Assembly: GCF_016405855.1 (NCBI RefSeq)
Contig: NZ_JAEFCA010000015.1
Location: forward strand, 1-36,217
Direction of reading: 5' to 3'
DNA: 36,217 nt
Origin: Flavobacterium sp. IB48
GTDB taxonomy: Bacteria; Bacteroidota; Bacteroidia; Flavobacteriales; Flavobacteriaceae
Made by a program: the position numbers and the translations under genes. The notes beneath the pieces are model-generated. The model was not told the origin of the DNA, did not search any database, and was given only the letters and a program-made list of their open reading frames with translations. Of the stretch, positions 7,520-16,806 are shown piece by piece; within the stretch, counting starts at the first letter, position 1, and each line of letters opens with the position of its first letter.

Positions 7520-10500
7520 ATGAAAAAAAAATGGACAAAAAGTATACTTTTTTGTATTCTGTTTGTTAGCGCATTTTCAGCTTACAGTCAGAATATAATT
7601 AAAGGTACAGTTGCAGACGAAACAGGTCTCACTATCCCCGGTGTAAATATCACTGTGGAAGGATCTTCTAAAACCGCCTCAACAGATTTCGATGGAAAAT
7701 TTGAAATTAATGCTCCGGCAAATGCAGTTTTATCTTTTTCTTTTATGGGTTTCGATACTCAAAAAATTTCCGTTTCAGGAAAAAATACTTTGAATGTTGT
7801 TTTAAGAGCAACTTCGCAAAATCTTAAAGAAGTTGTCGTTATCGGATACGGCTCTGTTAAAAAAGCAGATCTTACCGGTTCTGTAAGTACAGTAAAAACG
7901 AAAACTTTAGAAGATATTCCATCAAATTCTGTAGAACAGGTACTGCAAGGTCGAGTTGCTGGGTTACAAGTAACAACTTCTCAAGATCCAGGATCGACTT
8001 CGACAGTAAGAATCAGAGGAGGAAGTTCACTTAGAGGTTCAAACGCTCCTTTAGTAGTATTAGACGGATTTCCATTAGGAGATGCAGGCGATTTAAAACA
8101 AGTAAATGTTGCAGACATTGATAAAGTAGACGTATTAAAAGACGCTTCGGCTTCAGCAATCTACGGTTCTAGAGGGGCAAACGGAGTAATTATTATTACT
8201 ACTAAATCGGCCAAGAAAGGAAAAACACAAATTTTAGTGCAGCAGCAATCTACATTTTCTGAATTTAATTCAGAGTTGAATTTGTGGCGCGATCCTGTTT
8301 TAATGGCACAATTGAGTAATGAAGGAAGAATCAATGGCGGACAGCAACCTTTATATATCGGAGCAAAGAATTCTAATGGTGTTTATTATCCGTCTATTCA
8401 GGAATTGCAGTCAGGTTCATGGCCTTATTTCACAAAATGGGACGATGTAACTTTTAGAAACATGCCATTAGGAAATAACACTATCGTGAGCATTAATAGC
8501 GGAACAGACAAAACAAGTTTCAATCTAAGCGGAAATTATTACAGTGAGCAAGGTGTTTTTGTAAAAGACGGTTATAGCAAAGGCGGTTACAACCTTCGTA
8601 TCAAACACGATGTTTTCGACAATTTTACAGTAAGATTTTCAAATATTGTAAGTAAAGGAAAAAGAGATTCAAATGGAGGTTTAGCTTATTGGAGAAATCC
8701 TATTTTCCCAGTTTATGACGAAAATGGAGAGTATTACATGATTGGTCAAAACGATTATACACATCCGGTGGCAATTACAAATCTTCGTCAGAACGAAACC
8801 AAAACTATAGACGTAATTACTTCTGCGGCTTTAGAATGGCAAATTATACCAGAATTGCGATTAACATCAAGATTGAATTATAAATACGGTTCGTCTGTAA
8901 ATGATCAATATTTTCCAAGTAAATATACCGAAACTGGTGATTTCAACAATGGGGCTGGTTACATCAATAACTGGGAAGGTCAGAATTTTGTTTCAGAGAC
9001 TTTTGCCAACTTCAATAAAACATTCAATAAACATGATTTTGGTATAACAGGCGGTTATACATATGAAAGTTATGTATCGAGAAGTTCAGGACTTGGTGCA
9101 TTTGACTTTGTGAATGAAACTTTAGGAAATGAAAACATGGGAGCTGGAAATCCTGAGAGAAATACAGTTTCTAACGGAAAAATTGAAACCAAATTAGTTT
9201 CTGGAATTTTCAGAATGAATTACGCTTACGCAGATAAATACTTGATGACGCTTACAGGGCGTGCAGATGGTTCTTCAAAATTTGGTAAAAACAATCAATG
9301 GGCATTTTTCCCTTCAGGTGCATTAAGCTGGAAAGCACACAACGAAGAATTCATCAAAAAGTTAAATGTATTTGATGAGCTAAAATTTCGTGCGAGTTAT
9401 GGTATTTCAGGAAATCAAGGAATCAATCCATATCAGACTTTAAGTCGTTATGGTGTGAGCCAATATTACGATAACGGAAGCTGGGTTTCTGCAATTGGGC
9501 CTGGATATGTTGTGGGCACAACAGGGCAAGACGGAATTGAAAAACTTTGGGGCGGAATTCCAAATCCAGATTTAAAATGGGAAACCACAGCGCAAAGCGA
9601 TTTTGGGGTTGATATTTCGATCTTAAAAAGCCGATTAAATATCGTATTTGATTATTATAACAAGCGTACAAAAGATCTTTTGAGAGAAAGAATCTTAACG
9701 CCTTCGTCTGGATATGATAGAATTTGGGTAAACGATGGAGAATTGACCAATAAAGGTTATGAAATTACATTAGACGGCGAAATCTTCAAAAATAAAGATT
9801 GGCAAATTAATGCTTCTGTAGTGTACTCTAAAAATAAAAATCAAATCGTAAGTCTTGGATCTGTTGAGCAATCTGGATTAAATGTTGATCCGAATACAGG
9901 AATGCAATATGAATATTCAGGAAACAGTTTAGAGCAGTTTAGACAATTTCCTAATCTTTTGGCAATTGGTCAGCCAGTAAATGTTTTCTACGGATATAAA
10001 ACAAACGGAATTGTTCAAACGCTTCAAGAAGGAATCAATGCAGGTTTAGACGGTCAATTGGCGCAGCCTGGAGAATTTAAATATGTAGATATAAATGGCG
10101 ACGGAGTTGTAGATACAAAAGACCAGACAATTATTGGAAACCCAAATCCTGATTTTATGGCGAGTTTCAATATGACACTAAAATACAAACAGTTCGATTT
10201 TAGCTTCTTCTTAAATGGCGTTTTCGGTCAAGATGTCTTAGATACACAAGCATTCAATCAGCCAAGCAATACACCATTACGTTGGACATTAGACAATCCG
10301 ACAAATGATTATCCAAGTTTAAGAGACGGAAGAACAGTTAAATTTTCAGATTGGTGGGTAAAAGACGGCTCTTTTGTTAGAATTCAAAATATCACATTGG
10401 GGTATACTTTAAAACCAGTAAAAAGCGCATTTCAAAGTGTACGCTTGTACTTAAATGCAAACAATGTGTACACCTTTACCAAATTTGATGGTTACGATCC

Positions 10501-10582
10501 AGAAGTTGGAACAGACGGAATTTACTGGGGAGGATATCCTAGATTGAGCAAATGGACATTTGGATTGGACTTAACTTTTTAA
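7520..10582 (+). CDS. SusC/RagA-type TonB-dependent outer-membrane transporter
   Basis: A 1020-residue outer-membrane barrel that imports oligosaccharides, powered by TonB. Signal peptide at residues 1-24 (ending AYSQ). A carboxypeptidase-regulatory-like beta-sandwich follows at about 27-97, then the SusC signature VVVIGYGSVKKADLTGSVS near 105-123 that opens the plug, with the plug segment VRIRGGSSLRGSNAPLVVLDG at about 163-183. The long barrel ends in the aromatic C-terminus FGLDLTF, typical for outer-membrane assembly. It is the first gene of the operon, 9 bases upstream of the SusD partner, with which it would form the lid-and-barrel import complex. Mannooligosaccharide as substrate is inferred from the downstream enzymes. 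Confidence 0.95.
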   Translation: MKKKWTKSILFCILFVSAFSAYSQNIIKGTVADETGLTIPGVNITVEGSSKTASTDFDGKFEINAPANAVLSFSFMGFDTQKISVSGKNTLNVVLRATSQNLKEVVVIGYGSVKKADLTGSVSTVKTKTLEDIPSNSVEQVLQGRVAGLQVTTSQDPGSTSTVRIRGGSSLRGSNAPLVVLDGFPLGDAGDLKQVNVADIDKVDVLKDASASAIYGSRGANGVIIITTKSAKKGKTQILVQQQSTFSEFNSELNLWRDPVLMAQLSNEGRINGGQQPLYIGAKNSNGVYYPSIQELQSGSWPYFTKWDDVTFRNMPLGNNTIVSINSGTDKTSFNLSGNYYSEQGVFVKDGYSKGGYNLRIKHDVFDNFTVRFSNIVSKGKRDSNGGLAYWRNPIFPVYDENGEYYMIGQNDYTHPVAITNLRQNETKTIDVITSAALEWQIIPELRLTSRLNYKYGSSVNDQYFPSKYTETGDFNNGAGYINNWEGQNFVSETFANFNKTFNKHDFGITGGYTYESYVSRSSGLGAFDFVNETLGNENMGAGNPERNTVSNGKIETKLVSGIFRMNYAYADKYLMTLTGRADGSSKFGKNNQWAFFPSGALSWKAHNEEFIKKLNVFDELKFRASYGISGNQGINPYQTLSRYGVSQYYDNGSWVSAIGPGYVVGTTGQDGIEKLWGGIPNPDLKWETTAQSDFGVDISILKSRLNIVFDYYNKRTKDLLRERILTPSSGYDRIWVNDGELTNKGYEITLDGEIFKNKDWQINASVVYSKNKNQIVSLGSVEQSGLNVDPNTGMQYEYSGNSLEQFRQFPNLLAIGQPVNVFYGYKTNGIVQTLQEGINAGLDGQLAQPGEFKYVDINGDGVVDTKDQTIIGNPNPDFMASFNMTLKYKQFDFSFFLNGVFGQDVLDTQAFNQPSNTPLRWTLDNPTNDYPSLRDGRTVKFSDWWVKDGSFVRIQNITLGYTLKPVKSAFQSVRLYLNANNVYTFTKFDGYDPEVGTDGIYWGGYPRLSKWTFGLDLTF

Positions 10583-10591
10583 AAAATTACT

Positions 10592-12085
10592 ATGAAAACA
10601 AGATATAAAATAGCAACAATGGCACTGTTGATGAGTGTGTTTGCTTGCGATTTGAATGAAGAGCCATACGGATTTTATTCAGAAGATAATTTCTATAAAA
10701 GTGCTTCTGATGCTGAGTCTGCTGTAGATTATGCCTATGATGCCCTTACATTTTTAGAATATTCTAGAGCTATATTTTATGTAGGCGATTTGCCAACAGA
10801 AGAATGTGGCCCAAAGGGAGATGAAACGGCAGATAATCAGAACTTAGATAAATGGCAGGTTGGAACTTTTAGCACCAACAGAATGCTTGGGAATTATTTT
10901 AAATATGCTTACATCGCTATTAATAGAACCAATGCAGTTATTAAAAATGTTCCAAACGGAAAATTTGAGCAAGATTTAAAAGATAAATTCTTAGGAGAAG
11001 CTTATTTCTTAAGAGCTTGGAATTATTTTAATCTGGTAAAGAATTTCGGAAAAGTGCCAATGCATACTTCGGTTGTAGAAACAGTAAGTCAGACTGCAGC
11101 ACCAATGGCGAAAAACCTAGATGAAGTTTACGATTTTATAATTGCTGACGCCGAAAAAGCAATTGAACTTTTAAAAGTAAATCAAGCTTTAGGACGTGCA
11201 GATAAAGTGGCAGCACAAGCATTATTGGCAAAAGTATATTTGTATATCGCTTCTTCAAAAGAACATAATGTGCCACAATATGCTGAGATGAACAAAGATG
11301 TAGCAACTATGTATCAATTGGCAGCAAAAAATGCAGGAGATGTTATTACAGGTCAAAGTGTTTATGGTTTTGAAAACAATCTTTTGAGTATTTACGATGT
11401 CGAAAAACCTTTAGGAAAAGAAAACATCTTTTTGCTTTCTATGGATAGAACAGGAGCAACAGAAGGGGATTATTCTAAAATTTCAAAACTGTTTATCCCG
11501 TATATCGATGGTGCTACAATTTATTTGAAAAATCCAGACAATACCTATACAAAATCGCATGATGGATGGAGTGTTTTTCAAACTTTAACGGGGTTCTTCA
11601 ATAGTTTTGACAATTCAGATAAAAGAAAAACAGACTTATTTGTAACCACAACTTACGATGCTTCGGGAGTTGTTTCTGCACAGTATCCTGGAAAAATTGT
11701 ATATCCGTTTACACGAAAATACATTGACCCAAACTTCATAGGAGACAAGACAAGTACCAAACCTTTTTTAATTCGCTTTAGCGAAGTAGCATTAACATAT
11801 GCAGAAGCTGCAGGACCAACTACAGAATCTTACGCTTTAATCAATCAAATTAGAAACAGAGCAGGTTTAGGAAACTTAACACCTGGATTAAGCGTAGATA
11901 ATTTCAGATTGGCAGTTTTAAACGAGCGCTCTTTCGAATTGGCTTTTGAAGGAAATCGCCTTTATGATTTGCGCCGTTTCAATAAAGTATCTCAAGTTGT
12001 GCCAGAAGCTTCTGGAATAACGGCAGAACAAGCTGCATTCTATCCGATTCCGCAGACAGAAATTGATTTGAACACAGGATTATAA
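10592..12085 (+). CDS. SusD/RagB-type glycan-binding lipoprotein
   Basis: A 497-residue outer-membrane lipoprotein that lids the SusC barrel and binds glycan. A lipoprotein signal peptide ends at Cys19 (SVFAC). The helical TPR-like scaffold typical of SusD is visible (GEAYFLRAWNYFNLVKNFGKVP near 130-150), as is the C-terminal family segment with LINQIRNRAGL and LNERSFELAFEGNRLYDLRRF, where new SusD proteins are usually recognised. Length is normal. It directly follows susC and precedes another surface lipoprotein. Confidence 0.95.
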   Translation: MKTRYKIATMALLMSVFACDLNEEPYGFYSEDNFYKSASDAESAVDYAYDALTFLEYSRAIFYVGDLPTEECGPKGDETADNQNLDKWQVGTFSTNRMLGNYFKYAYIAINRTNAVIKNVPNGKFEQDLKDKFLGEAYFLRAWNYFNLVKNFGKVPMHTSVVETVSQTAAPMAKNLDEVYDFIIADAEKAIELLKVNQALGRADKVAAQALLAKVYLYIASSKEHNVPQYAEMNKDVATMYQLAAKNAGDVITGQSVYGFENNLLSIYDVEKPLGKENIFLLSMDRTGATEGDYSKISKLFIPYIDGATIYLKNPDNTYTKSHDGWSVFQTLTGFFNSFDNSDKRKTDLFVTTTYDASGVVSAQYPGKIVYPFTRKYIDPNFIGDKTSTKPFLIRFSEVALTYAEAAGPTTESYALINQIRNRAGLGNLTPGLSVDNFRLAVLNERSFELAFEGNRLYDLRRFNKVSQVVPEASGITAEQAAFYPIPQTEIDLNTGL

Positions 12086-12103
12086 TTTTAAAAATATACA
12101 ATT

Positions 12104-13045
12104 ATGAAAAGAATACTATACTTCTTGTGTGTTGTCACAGCGCTGGCGCAAACAAGCTGTCAGAAAGATCCTTTGGAAGATATTGAAGAAGGAAAGTGGA
12201 ATAATGAGCGCAATGTTTTGGATATAAAATTTGAGAACCAAGTAGGAAATGCTTCAATTGTACGTGTTGATGATTTGACTGGTACAATCAATTTAGCAAT
12301 CAATGTTGATGCTGTTCCAGACTTAAGCCATATCGTGATCAAAGAAATGGTTTTGTCTTACGGTGCCAATTCATCTATTAAAGAAGGTGAAGCTTTAAAT
12401 TTTGAAAACGCGCAAAAAAGTGCAGAATTAACAGTAACATCTCCAACAGGAAAATCTAGAAAATATACGGTTGTAGCAAGCTCTTTTAGAGAATCACTTA
12501 TCGGAACTTATGATATTGATAATTTGATTGTTTACGGAGGTACAGGTCCAGAATATGGAGGAGGAGCTGTTATGGCAATGACAGATAAACCTTGGATTTG
12601 GTCGGCAACATTAGGTCCAGATAAAGAATTAGACAATCAGCTGATTTTTGAAATGACAGGAATTACAGAAGATGGAAATACTTACGGAACTGTAACTAAT
12701 ACAGCTGGAGCCGATGGCGCATATGCAGATTTTATTTATATCGGAGATCCTCAAACAGATGTAAAGAAATTCTACAGACAAATTCCAGAAGGAGAAGGAA
12801 AATGGCTGAGAAACTATGCTACAGGAACCATCACTTTCACTTTTGCTGACGGTACAACGAAAGTTGGAACATTTGAAAATGCAGGTACAGAAAACCTTGG
12901 AAACGGCAGTAATAAAACAATTGCACACAATGCTTTCGCCTTCAATTTGAATGGTACAGATGATTGGGATAAAATTTATTCTGATTATGACAAGTTCGTT
13001 AAAAAGCCAAGACGTTTTTGGATAGATGTAACCAAAAAAGAATAG
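12104..13045 (+). CDS. Surface lipoprotein, probable SusE-position glycan-binding protein
   Basis: A 313-residue protein with a lipoprotein signal peptide (Cys19 in AQTSC). Residues of about 30-125 look like an Ig-like beta-sandwich, ending in TSPTGKSRKYTVVAS, as seen in domains that precede the substrate module of surface glycan-binding proteins. The remainder, rich in Gly, Thr and aromatic residues (KPWIWSATLGP, WLRNYATGTITFTFADGT), is likely a beta-rich binding domain. No catalytic motif is seen. Its place directly after SusD is where SusE/SusF-like or SGBP-B proteins are encoded. These diverge fast, so the role rests on position and domain architecture rather than on a recognised family. 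Confidence 0.7.
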   Translation: MKRILYFLCVVTALAQTSCQKDPLEDIEEGKWNNERNVLDIKFENQVGNASIVRVDDLTGTINLAINVDAVPDLSHIVIKEMVLSYGANSSIKEGEALNFENAQKSAELTVTSPTGKSRKYTVVASSFRESLIGTYDIDNLIVYGGTGPEYGGGAVMAMTDKPWIWSATLGPDKELDNQLIFEMTGITEDGNTYGTVTNTAGADGAYADFIYIGDPQTDVKKFYRQIPEGEGKWLRNYATGTITFTFADGTTKVGTFENAGTENLGNGSNKTIAHNAFAFNLNGTDDWDKIYSDYDKFVKKPRRFWIDVTKKE

Positions 13046-13069
13046 GCAAAAAGATTGTAAATCACTTAT

Positions 13070-14545
13070 ATGAGACAAATAGTTTTAAAACTTACAGTAT
13101 CATTTTGGTTAGTGACAGCAGTAATCAGTTGCTCGGCTTTGCCCGACGCAACTGTTGCTGTTGATAACAATACCATTATAAACGAAAATTACATTGGCAA
13201 CGGAGTTCAATGGGATCCGTACCAATTAGATTATGGAGAAAAACAACTAAGCATTTCTAAATCGGACTGGCAGAAATTGTATGATCGTCTAGATTTTATG
13301 AAACCCCAATTTATAAGAGTCATGATCAATACAACTTCGGTAATTGAAAATGGGACTTTAAACGAAACTAAAAATTACCAGAATATTGCCCCAATTCTTG
13401 AATATTGCCAGTCCAGAAATGTAAAAGTTGTTTTAGGCGACTGGGGAGATCGTATGGTAAATAGTAAAACCAATACAATCACCGAAGCCAATTTGAAATT
13501 AGCAGCAAAATATCTTGATTTTCTGGTAAATCAAAAAGGATTTTCGTGTATTCATTATTACAATATGATCAACGAACCTAACGGTTTTTGGTCTTCTACT
13601 GATGAAAATTATGAACTCTGGAAAAATGCGGCAAGTTATTTTTGGTTAGAATTAAAAGCTTTAAATCTAGATAAAAAAGTTTCTTTATTAGGTCCCGATA
13701 TTGCCATTTGGAAGGCAGATAAAGTAGATTGGATTTCCAATTCAGTTAAAGATTTAGGTGACGCAATCGGCGTTTATGATATTCATACGTATCCTTCTAA
13801 AATTACAGTCAATTCAGGTGAATATACTTCAATTCTAAAGGCTTATAAAAATGAGGTTCCCGCAGGAAAACCAATTGTAATGGGCGAAATCGGGTTCAAG
13901 TTTGTAGAAAAACAAGATGAAGCATTAATGAATGAAAATATCAAAAGAGCCAAAGCCAAACCGTATGCATCAGTTGAAGATTCGCAGATGTTTGTTTACG
14001 ATTACGTCTATGGCTCCGATATGGCCGATGCTTTGATTCAAACTATTAATGCTGGCTATTCTGGCTCTGTTGCTTGGATGTTAGACGATGCGATGCATGC
14101 AAAAGAGCAGAAAAATAAACTCAAAGTCTGGGGATTCTGGAATATTTTGGGAGAAGAATATTTTGGAAAAAGCGAAGAAGAGGTTCGTCCTTGGTTTTAT
14201 GCTTGGTCTTTACTAACCAAATATATGCCTTCGGGAGCTAAAGTGCATCACGTTTCGGTTGAAGGAAATCCAAATTTAAAAGCAATTTCGGTTTCAAAAG
14301 ACGGAAAAAATATGATTGCCATTGTCAATGTTTCTCATCAGGAAACCAAAGTTAAATTGACCTCTCAAAATATGCCTGTTTTAAATCAAGTCAAAAAGTT
14401 TGTTTATGCAAAAGGCCATTTAAAACTAGAAGGCGATCATAACATGCTTCCAAATCAGACCAATATCTCTTTAGATCTAAAAAAGAATAAAACAGAAACA
14501 ATTCCAGCCGAAGGGCTTTTGGTATTAACCAATTTCGATTATTAA
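13070..14545 (+). CDS. Clan GH-A glycoside hydrolase lipoprotein, family unassigned (paralogue 1)
   Basis: A 491-residue predicted surface or periplasmic glycosidase. Lipoprotein signal with Cys21 (AVISC). The TIM-barrel catalytic layout of clan GH-A is visible: YYNMINEPNG with acid/base Glu169 after strand 4, DIHTYPS with His239, and IVMGEIG with nucleophile Glu273 after strand 7. After EVRPWFYAWSLLTKYMPSG (about 380-400) comes a C-terminal beta-sandwich, as in the GH30, GH39 and GH51 groups. A second copy with the same architecture lies at 16790-18319. Generic annotation would be a cellulase-like glycosyl hydrolase. I cannot place it in a characterised family. Action on mannan or its side chains is inferred from the operon. 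Confidence 0.75.
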   Translation: MRQIVLKLTVSFWLVTAVISCSALPDATVAVDNNTIINENYIGNGVQWDPYQLDYGEKQLSISKSDWQKLYDRLDFMKPQFIRVMINTTSVIENGTLNETKNYQNIAPILEYCQSRNVKVVLGDWGDRMVNSKTNTITEANLKLAAKYLDFLVNQKGFSCIHYYNMINEPNGFWSSTDENYELWKNAASYFWLELKALNLDKKVSLLGPDIAIWKADKVDWISNSVKDLGDAIGVYDIHTYPSKITVNSGEYTSILKAYKNEVPAGKPIVMGEIGFKFVEKQDEALMNENIKRAKAKPYASVEDSQMFVYDYVYGSDMADALIQTINAGYSGSVAWMLDDAMHAKEQKNKLKVWGFWNILGEEYFGKSEEEVRPWFYAWSLLTKYMPSGAKVHHVSVEGNPNLKAISVSKDGKNMIAIVNVSHQETKVKLTSQNMPVLNQVKKFVYAKGHLKLEGDHNMLPNQTNISLDLKKNKTETIPAEGLLVLTNFDY

Positions 14546-14558
14546 CCTTAAAAAGAAA

Positions 14559-15752
14559 ATGATGAAATCATTATATACAATTCTGGTTGCCGTGAGTTTG
14601 TCATTCGTTGGATGTTCTTCGGATGATAAAAACGATTCAGGCGGAAACGAGCCCGAAGTTCCAGCTTCGGTAGAATTAAAACTGAGTGATCCAAATGCAA
14701 CTGCAGAAACCAAAGCGTTGTACTCTAATTTATGGAGAATTCAAGAAAAAGGAACAATGTTCGGGCATCACGATGATTTGCTTTATGGCAGAAATTGGAT
14801 GATGGAACAAGGAAGATCAGACATTAAAGATGTCTGTGGAGATTATCCAGGAGTTTTCAGTGTCGATTTAGCCGAAATTATGGATGATAGAAGTGCAACT
14901 TCAACCTTAAACAATGACAGAATTCGAGTAATAAAAGAAGCTAGAGAACGAGGCGAAGTAATTACAGCTTGCTGTCATTTAAATAATCCTTTGACAGGCG
15001 GAGATAGCTGGGACAATTCTAACAATACTGTTGCAAAAGAAATCTTGACAGACGGAAGCGCTACAAATTTAAAATTTAATTCTTGGCTAGATAAACTAGC
15101 AGATTTTGCCACTAATTTGAAAGACAAAAACGGAAAACTAATTCCAATTGTTTTTCGTCCTTTTCACGAGCATACGCAAGCTTGGTCTTGGTGGGGTTCG
15201 AGCGCGACTACACAAGTAGAATTCATTAGTTTATGGAAATATACGATTGATTATTTGAAGAACAAAAAAGGCGTTCACAGCTTTATTTATGCTATTTCAC
15301 CTCAATTAGATTCACAAGGCACGGTTGATAATTTCCTTTTCAGATGGCCAGGCGATAATTATGTAGATTTTATTGGTTGGGATAGTTATCACGGAACCAA
15401 TACTTCAGCCTTTAGTACCAATTTAAGAAACCTTGCAACACTTTCACAGCAAAAATTAAAACCTTGTGGAGTAACAGAAACAGGAGTTGAAGGAATTGTA
15501 AAAAATGGTGCTCCGTATGATACCTATTGGACAAACGAAATCAGTATTCCGCTAACAGGAAAAAAAGTAAGCATGGTAGTTATGTGGCGTAACAAGTACG
15601 ATCCGTCTCATGAAGGAAACCATTTTTACGCTCCATTTGAAGGACATAGTTCTGCAGCAAATTTTAAACTGCTATACGCAAGTCCAAATATGATCTTTAG
15701 TAAAAAATTGCCAGATATGTACACCTTAGCAGCAAACACAACAGTAAAATAA
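14559..15752 (+). CDS. GH26 endo-beta-1,4-mannanase, lipoprotein
   Basis: A 397-residue enzyme that cleaves internal beta-1,4-mannosidic bonds with retention. The lipoprotein signal ends at Cys19. The next residues, SSDDKND, are acidic, resembling the lipoprotein export signal that sends Bacteroidota lipoproteins to the cell surface. GH26 signatures: IVFRPFHEHTQAWSWWG with acid/base Glu204, and CGVTETGVEG with nucleophile Glu307; FIGWDSYHG lies between. Length is normal for a single-domain GH26. A short linker rich in Gly, Pro and Glu follows the lipidated Cys. It probably makes the first surface cut of mannan before SusC/SusD uptake. It starts 13 bases after the preceding gene. Confidence 0.93.
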   Translation: MMKSLYTILVAVSLSFVGCSSDDKNDSGGNEPEVPASVELKLSDPNATAETKALYSNLWRIQEKGTMFGHHDDLLYGRNWMMEQGRSDIKDVCGDYPGVFSVDLAEIMDDRSATSTLNNDRIRVIKEARERGEVITACCHLNNPLTGGDSWDNSNNTVAKEILTDGSATNLKFNSWLDKLADFATNLKDKNGKLIPIVFRPFHEHTQAWSWWGSSATTQVEFISLWKYTIDYLKNKKGVHSFIYAISPQLDSQGTVDNFLFRWPGDNYVDFIGWDSYHGTNTSAFSTNLRNLATLSQQKLKPCGVTETGVEGIVKNGAPYDTYWTNEISIPLTGKKVSMVVMWRNKYDPSHEGNHFYAPFEGHSSAANFKLLYASPNMIFSKKLPDMYTLAANTTVK

Positions 15753-15774
15753 AAACCAAAATACAAATCTAAAA

Positions 15775-16806
15775 ATGAAATTAATTAAGTGCACTCAAAA
15801 TCCAGTTTTAAGCCCAAACCCTAATAATTACTGGGAAAATCTCGTTGTTTGTAATCCAGGAGTCTGGTACGAAAACGGAACATTTTATATGCTTTACAGG
15901 GCAGCAGGAGATGATGTGGATCATTATATCCGTGTGGGATTGGCAACAAGTACAGATGGAATCAATTTTAAAAGAGAATCTGATGAACCTGTTTTTGGAC
16001 CAAGCAGTAACGGTCCAGATATGGGCGGAGTAGAAGATCCGAGAATCATTAAATTTGGAAACGAGTATTATGTTACTTATGCCTACAGACCTTATCCTCC
16101 GGGGCGTTATTGGACATTTCCTCATGATGTGATCAATCTTCCAGAAACAGGTCCAGATGCGCCAGCCGTTTACAAGCATAATATCGCAAATTCTGGTTTA
16201 GCGGTAACAACCGATTTTAAAACCTACAGAAGGTTAGGAAGAATTACGACTTCTAATTTAGATGATCGTGACGTAATCTTGTTTCCAGAAAAAATCAACG
16301 GAAAATATGCTATGCTGCACCGTCCAAAACAATGGATTGGAGAAGAATATGGTTGCGATTATCCTTCAATCTGGCTTCGATATTCTGATGACTTAATGGT
16401 TTGGGAAGAAAAAAGCACCCTTCTTTTAAGTGGCAGAAATGGAACTTGGGAAGAAAAAATTGGCGGAAGCACACCACCTTTGCGTACAGATGATGGCTGG
16501 TTGCTTATTTATCATGGAGTTGAAAATGGCGGAAATGGTTATTACAGAGTAGGCGTTGCACTTTTAGACTTAGAAGACCCAACAAAAGTAACGGCAAGAC
16601 TAGAAGATTGGATTATGGAACCCGAATATGATTATGAAATAGAAGGGTTCTATAAAGGCTGTGTTTTTCCTACAGGTAATATGATTGTCGATAATATTTT
16701 ATATGTTTATTACGGCGCAGCTGATAAATACGTTGGTTTAGCAACTTGCGACATCAATGAATTGTTACAAACTTTAAAAGATTCTCAAAATGAAAATTCA
16801 AAATAG
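15775..16806 (+). CDS. GH130 beta-mannosyl phosphorylase
   Basis: A 343-residue five-bladed propeller enzyme that phosphorolyses a terminal beta-mannosyl bond to give alpha-mannose-1-phosphate. GH130 signatures: CNPGVWYENGTFYMLYRA near residues 26-43, GGVEDPRI with the catalytic Asp at about residue 87, HRPKQW, and the GGSTPP and YHGVE motifs associated with phosphate and sugar binding. There is no signal peptide, so it acts in the cytoplasm on disaccharides or short oligosaccharides brought in by the symporter downstream. The subfamily (mannosyl-glucose versus mannooligosaccharide phosphorylase) was not resolved; the lack of a neighbouring 2-epimerase leaves this open. Its 3' end overlaps the next gene by 17 bases, suggesting translational coupling. 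Confidence 0.92.
   Translation: MKLIKCTQNPVLSPNPNNYWENLVVCNPGVWYENGTFYMLYRAAGDDVDHYIRVGLATSTDGINFKRESDEPVFGPSSNGPDMGGVEDPRIIKFGNEYYVTYAYRPYPPGRYWTFPHDVINLPETGPDAPAVYKHNIANSGLAVTTDFKTYRRLGRITTSNLDDRDVILFPEKINGKYAMLHRPKQWIGEEYGCDYPSIWLRYSDDLMVWEEKSTLLLSGRNGTWEEKIGGSTPPLRTDDGWLLIYHGVENGGNGYYRVGVALLDLEDPTKVTARLEDWIMEPEYDYEIEGFYKGCVFPTGNMIVDNILYVYYGAADKYVGLATCDINELLQTLKDSQNENSK

Noticed and set aside
12629..13078. 149-codon minus-strand ORF opposite the third PUL lipoprotein
   Set aside because: It is antisense to a well-supported lipoprotein gene, is Ser/Cys/Ile-rich as expected from reverse-complemented coding sequence, and has no motif.
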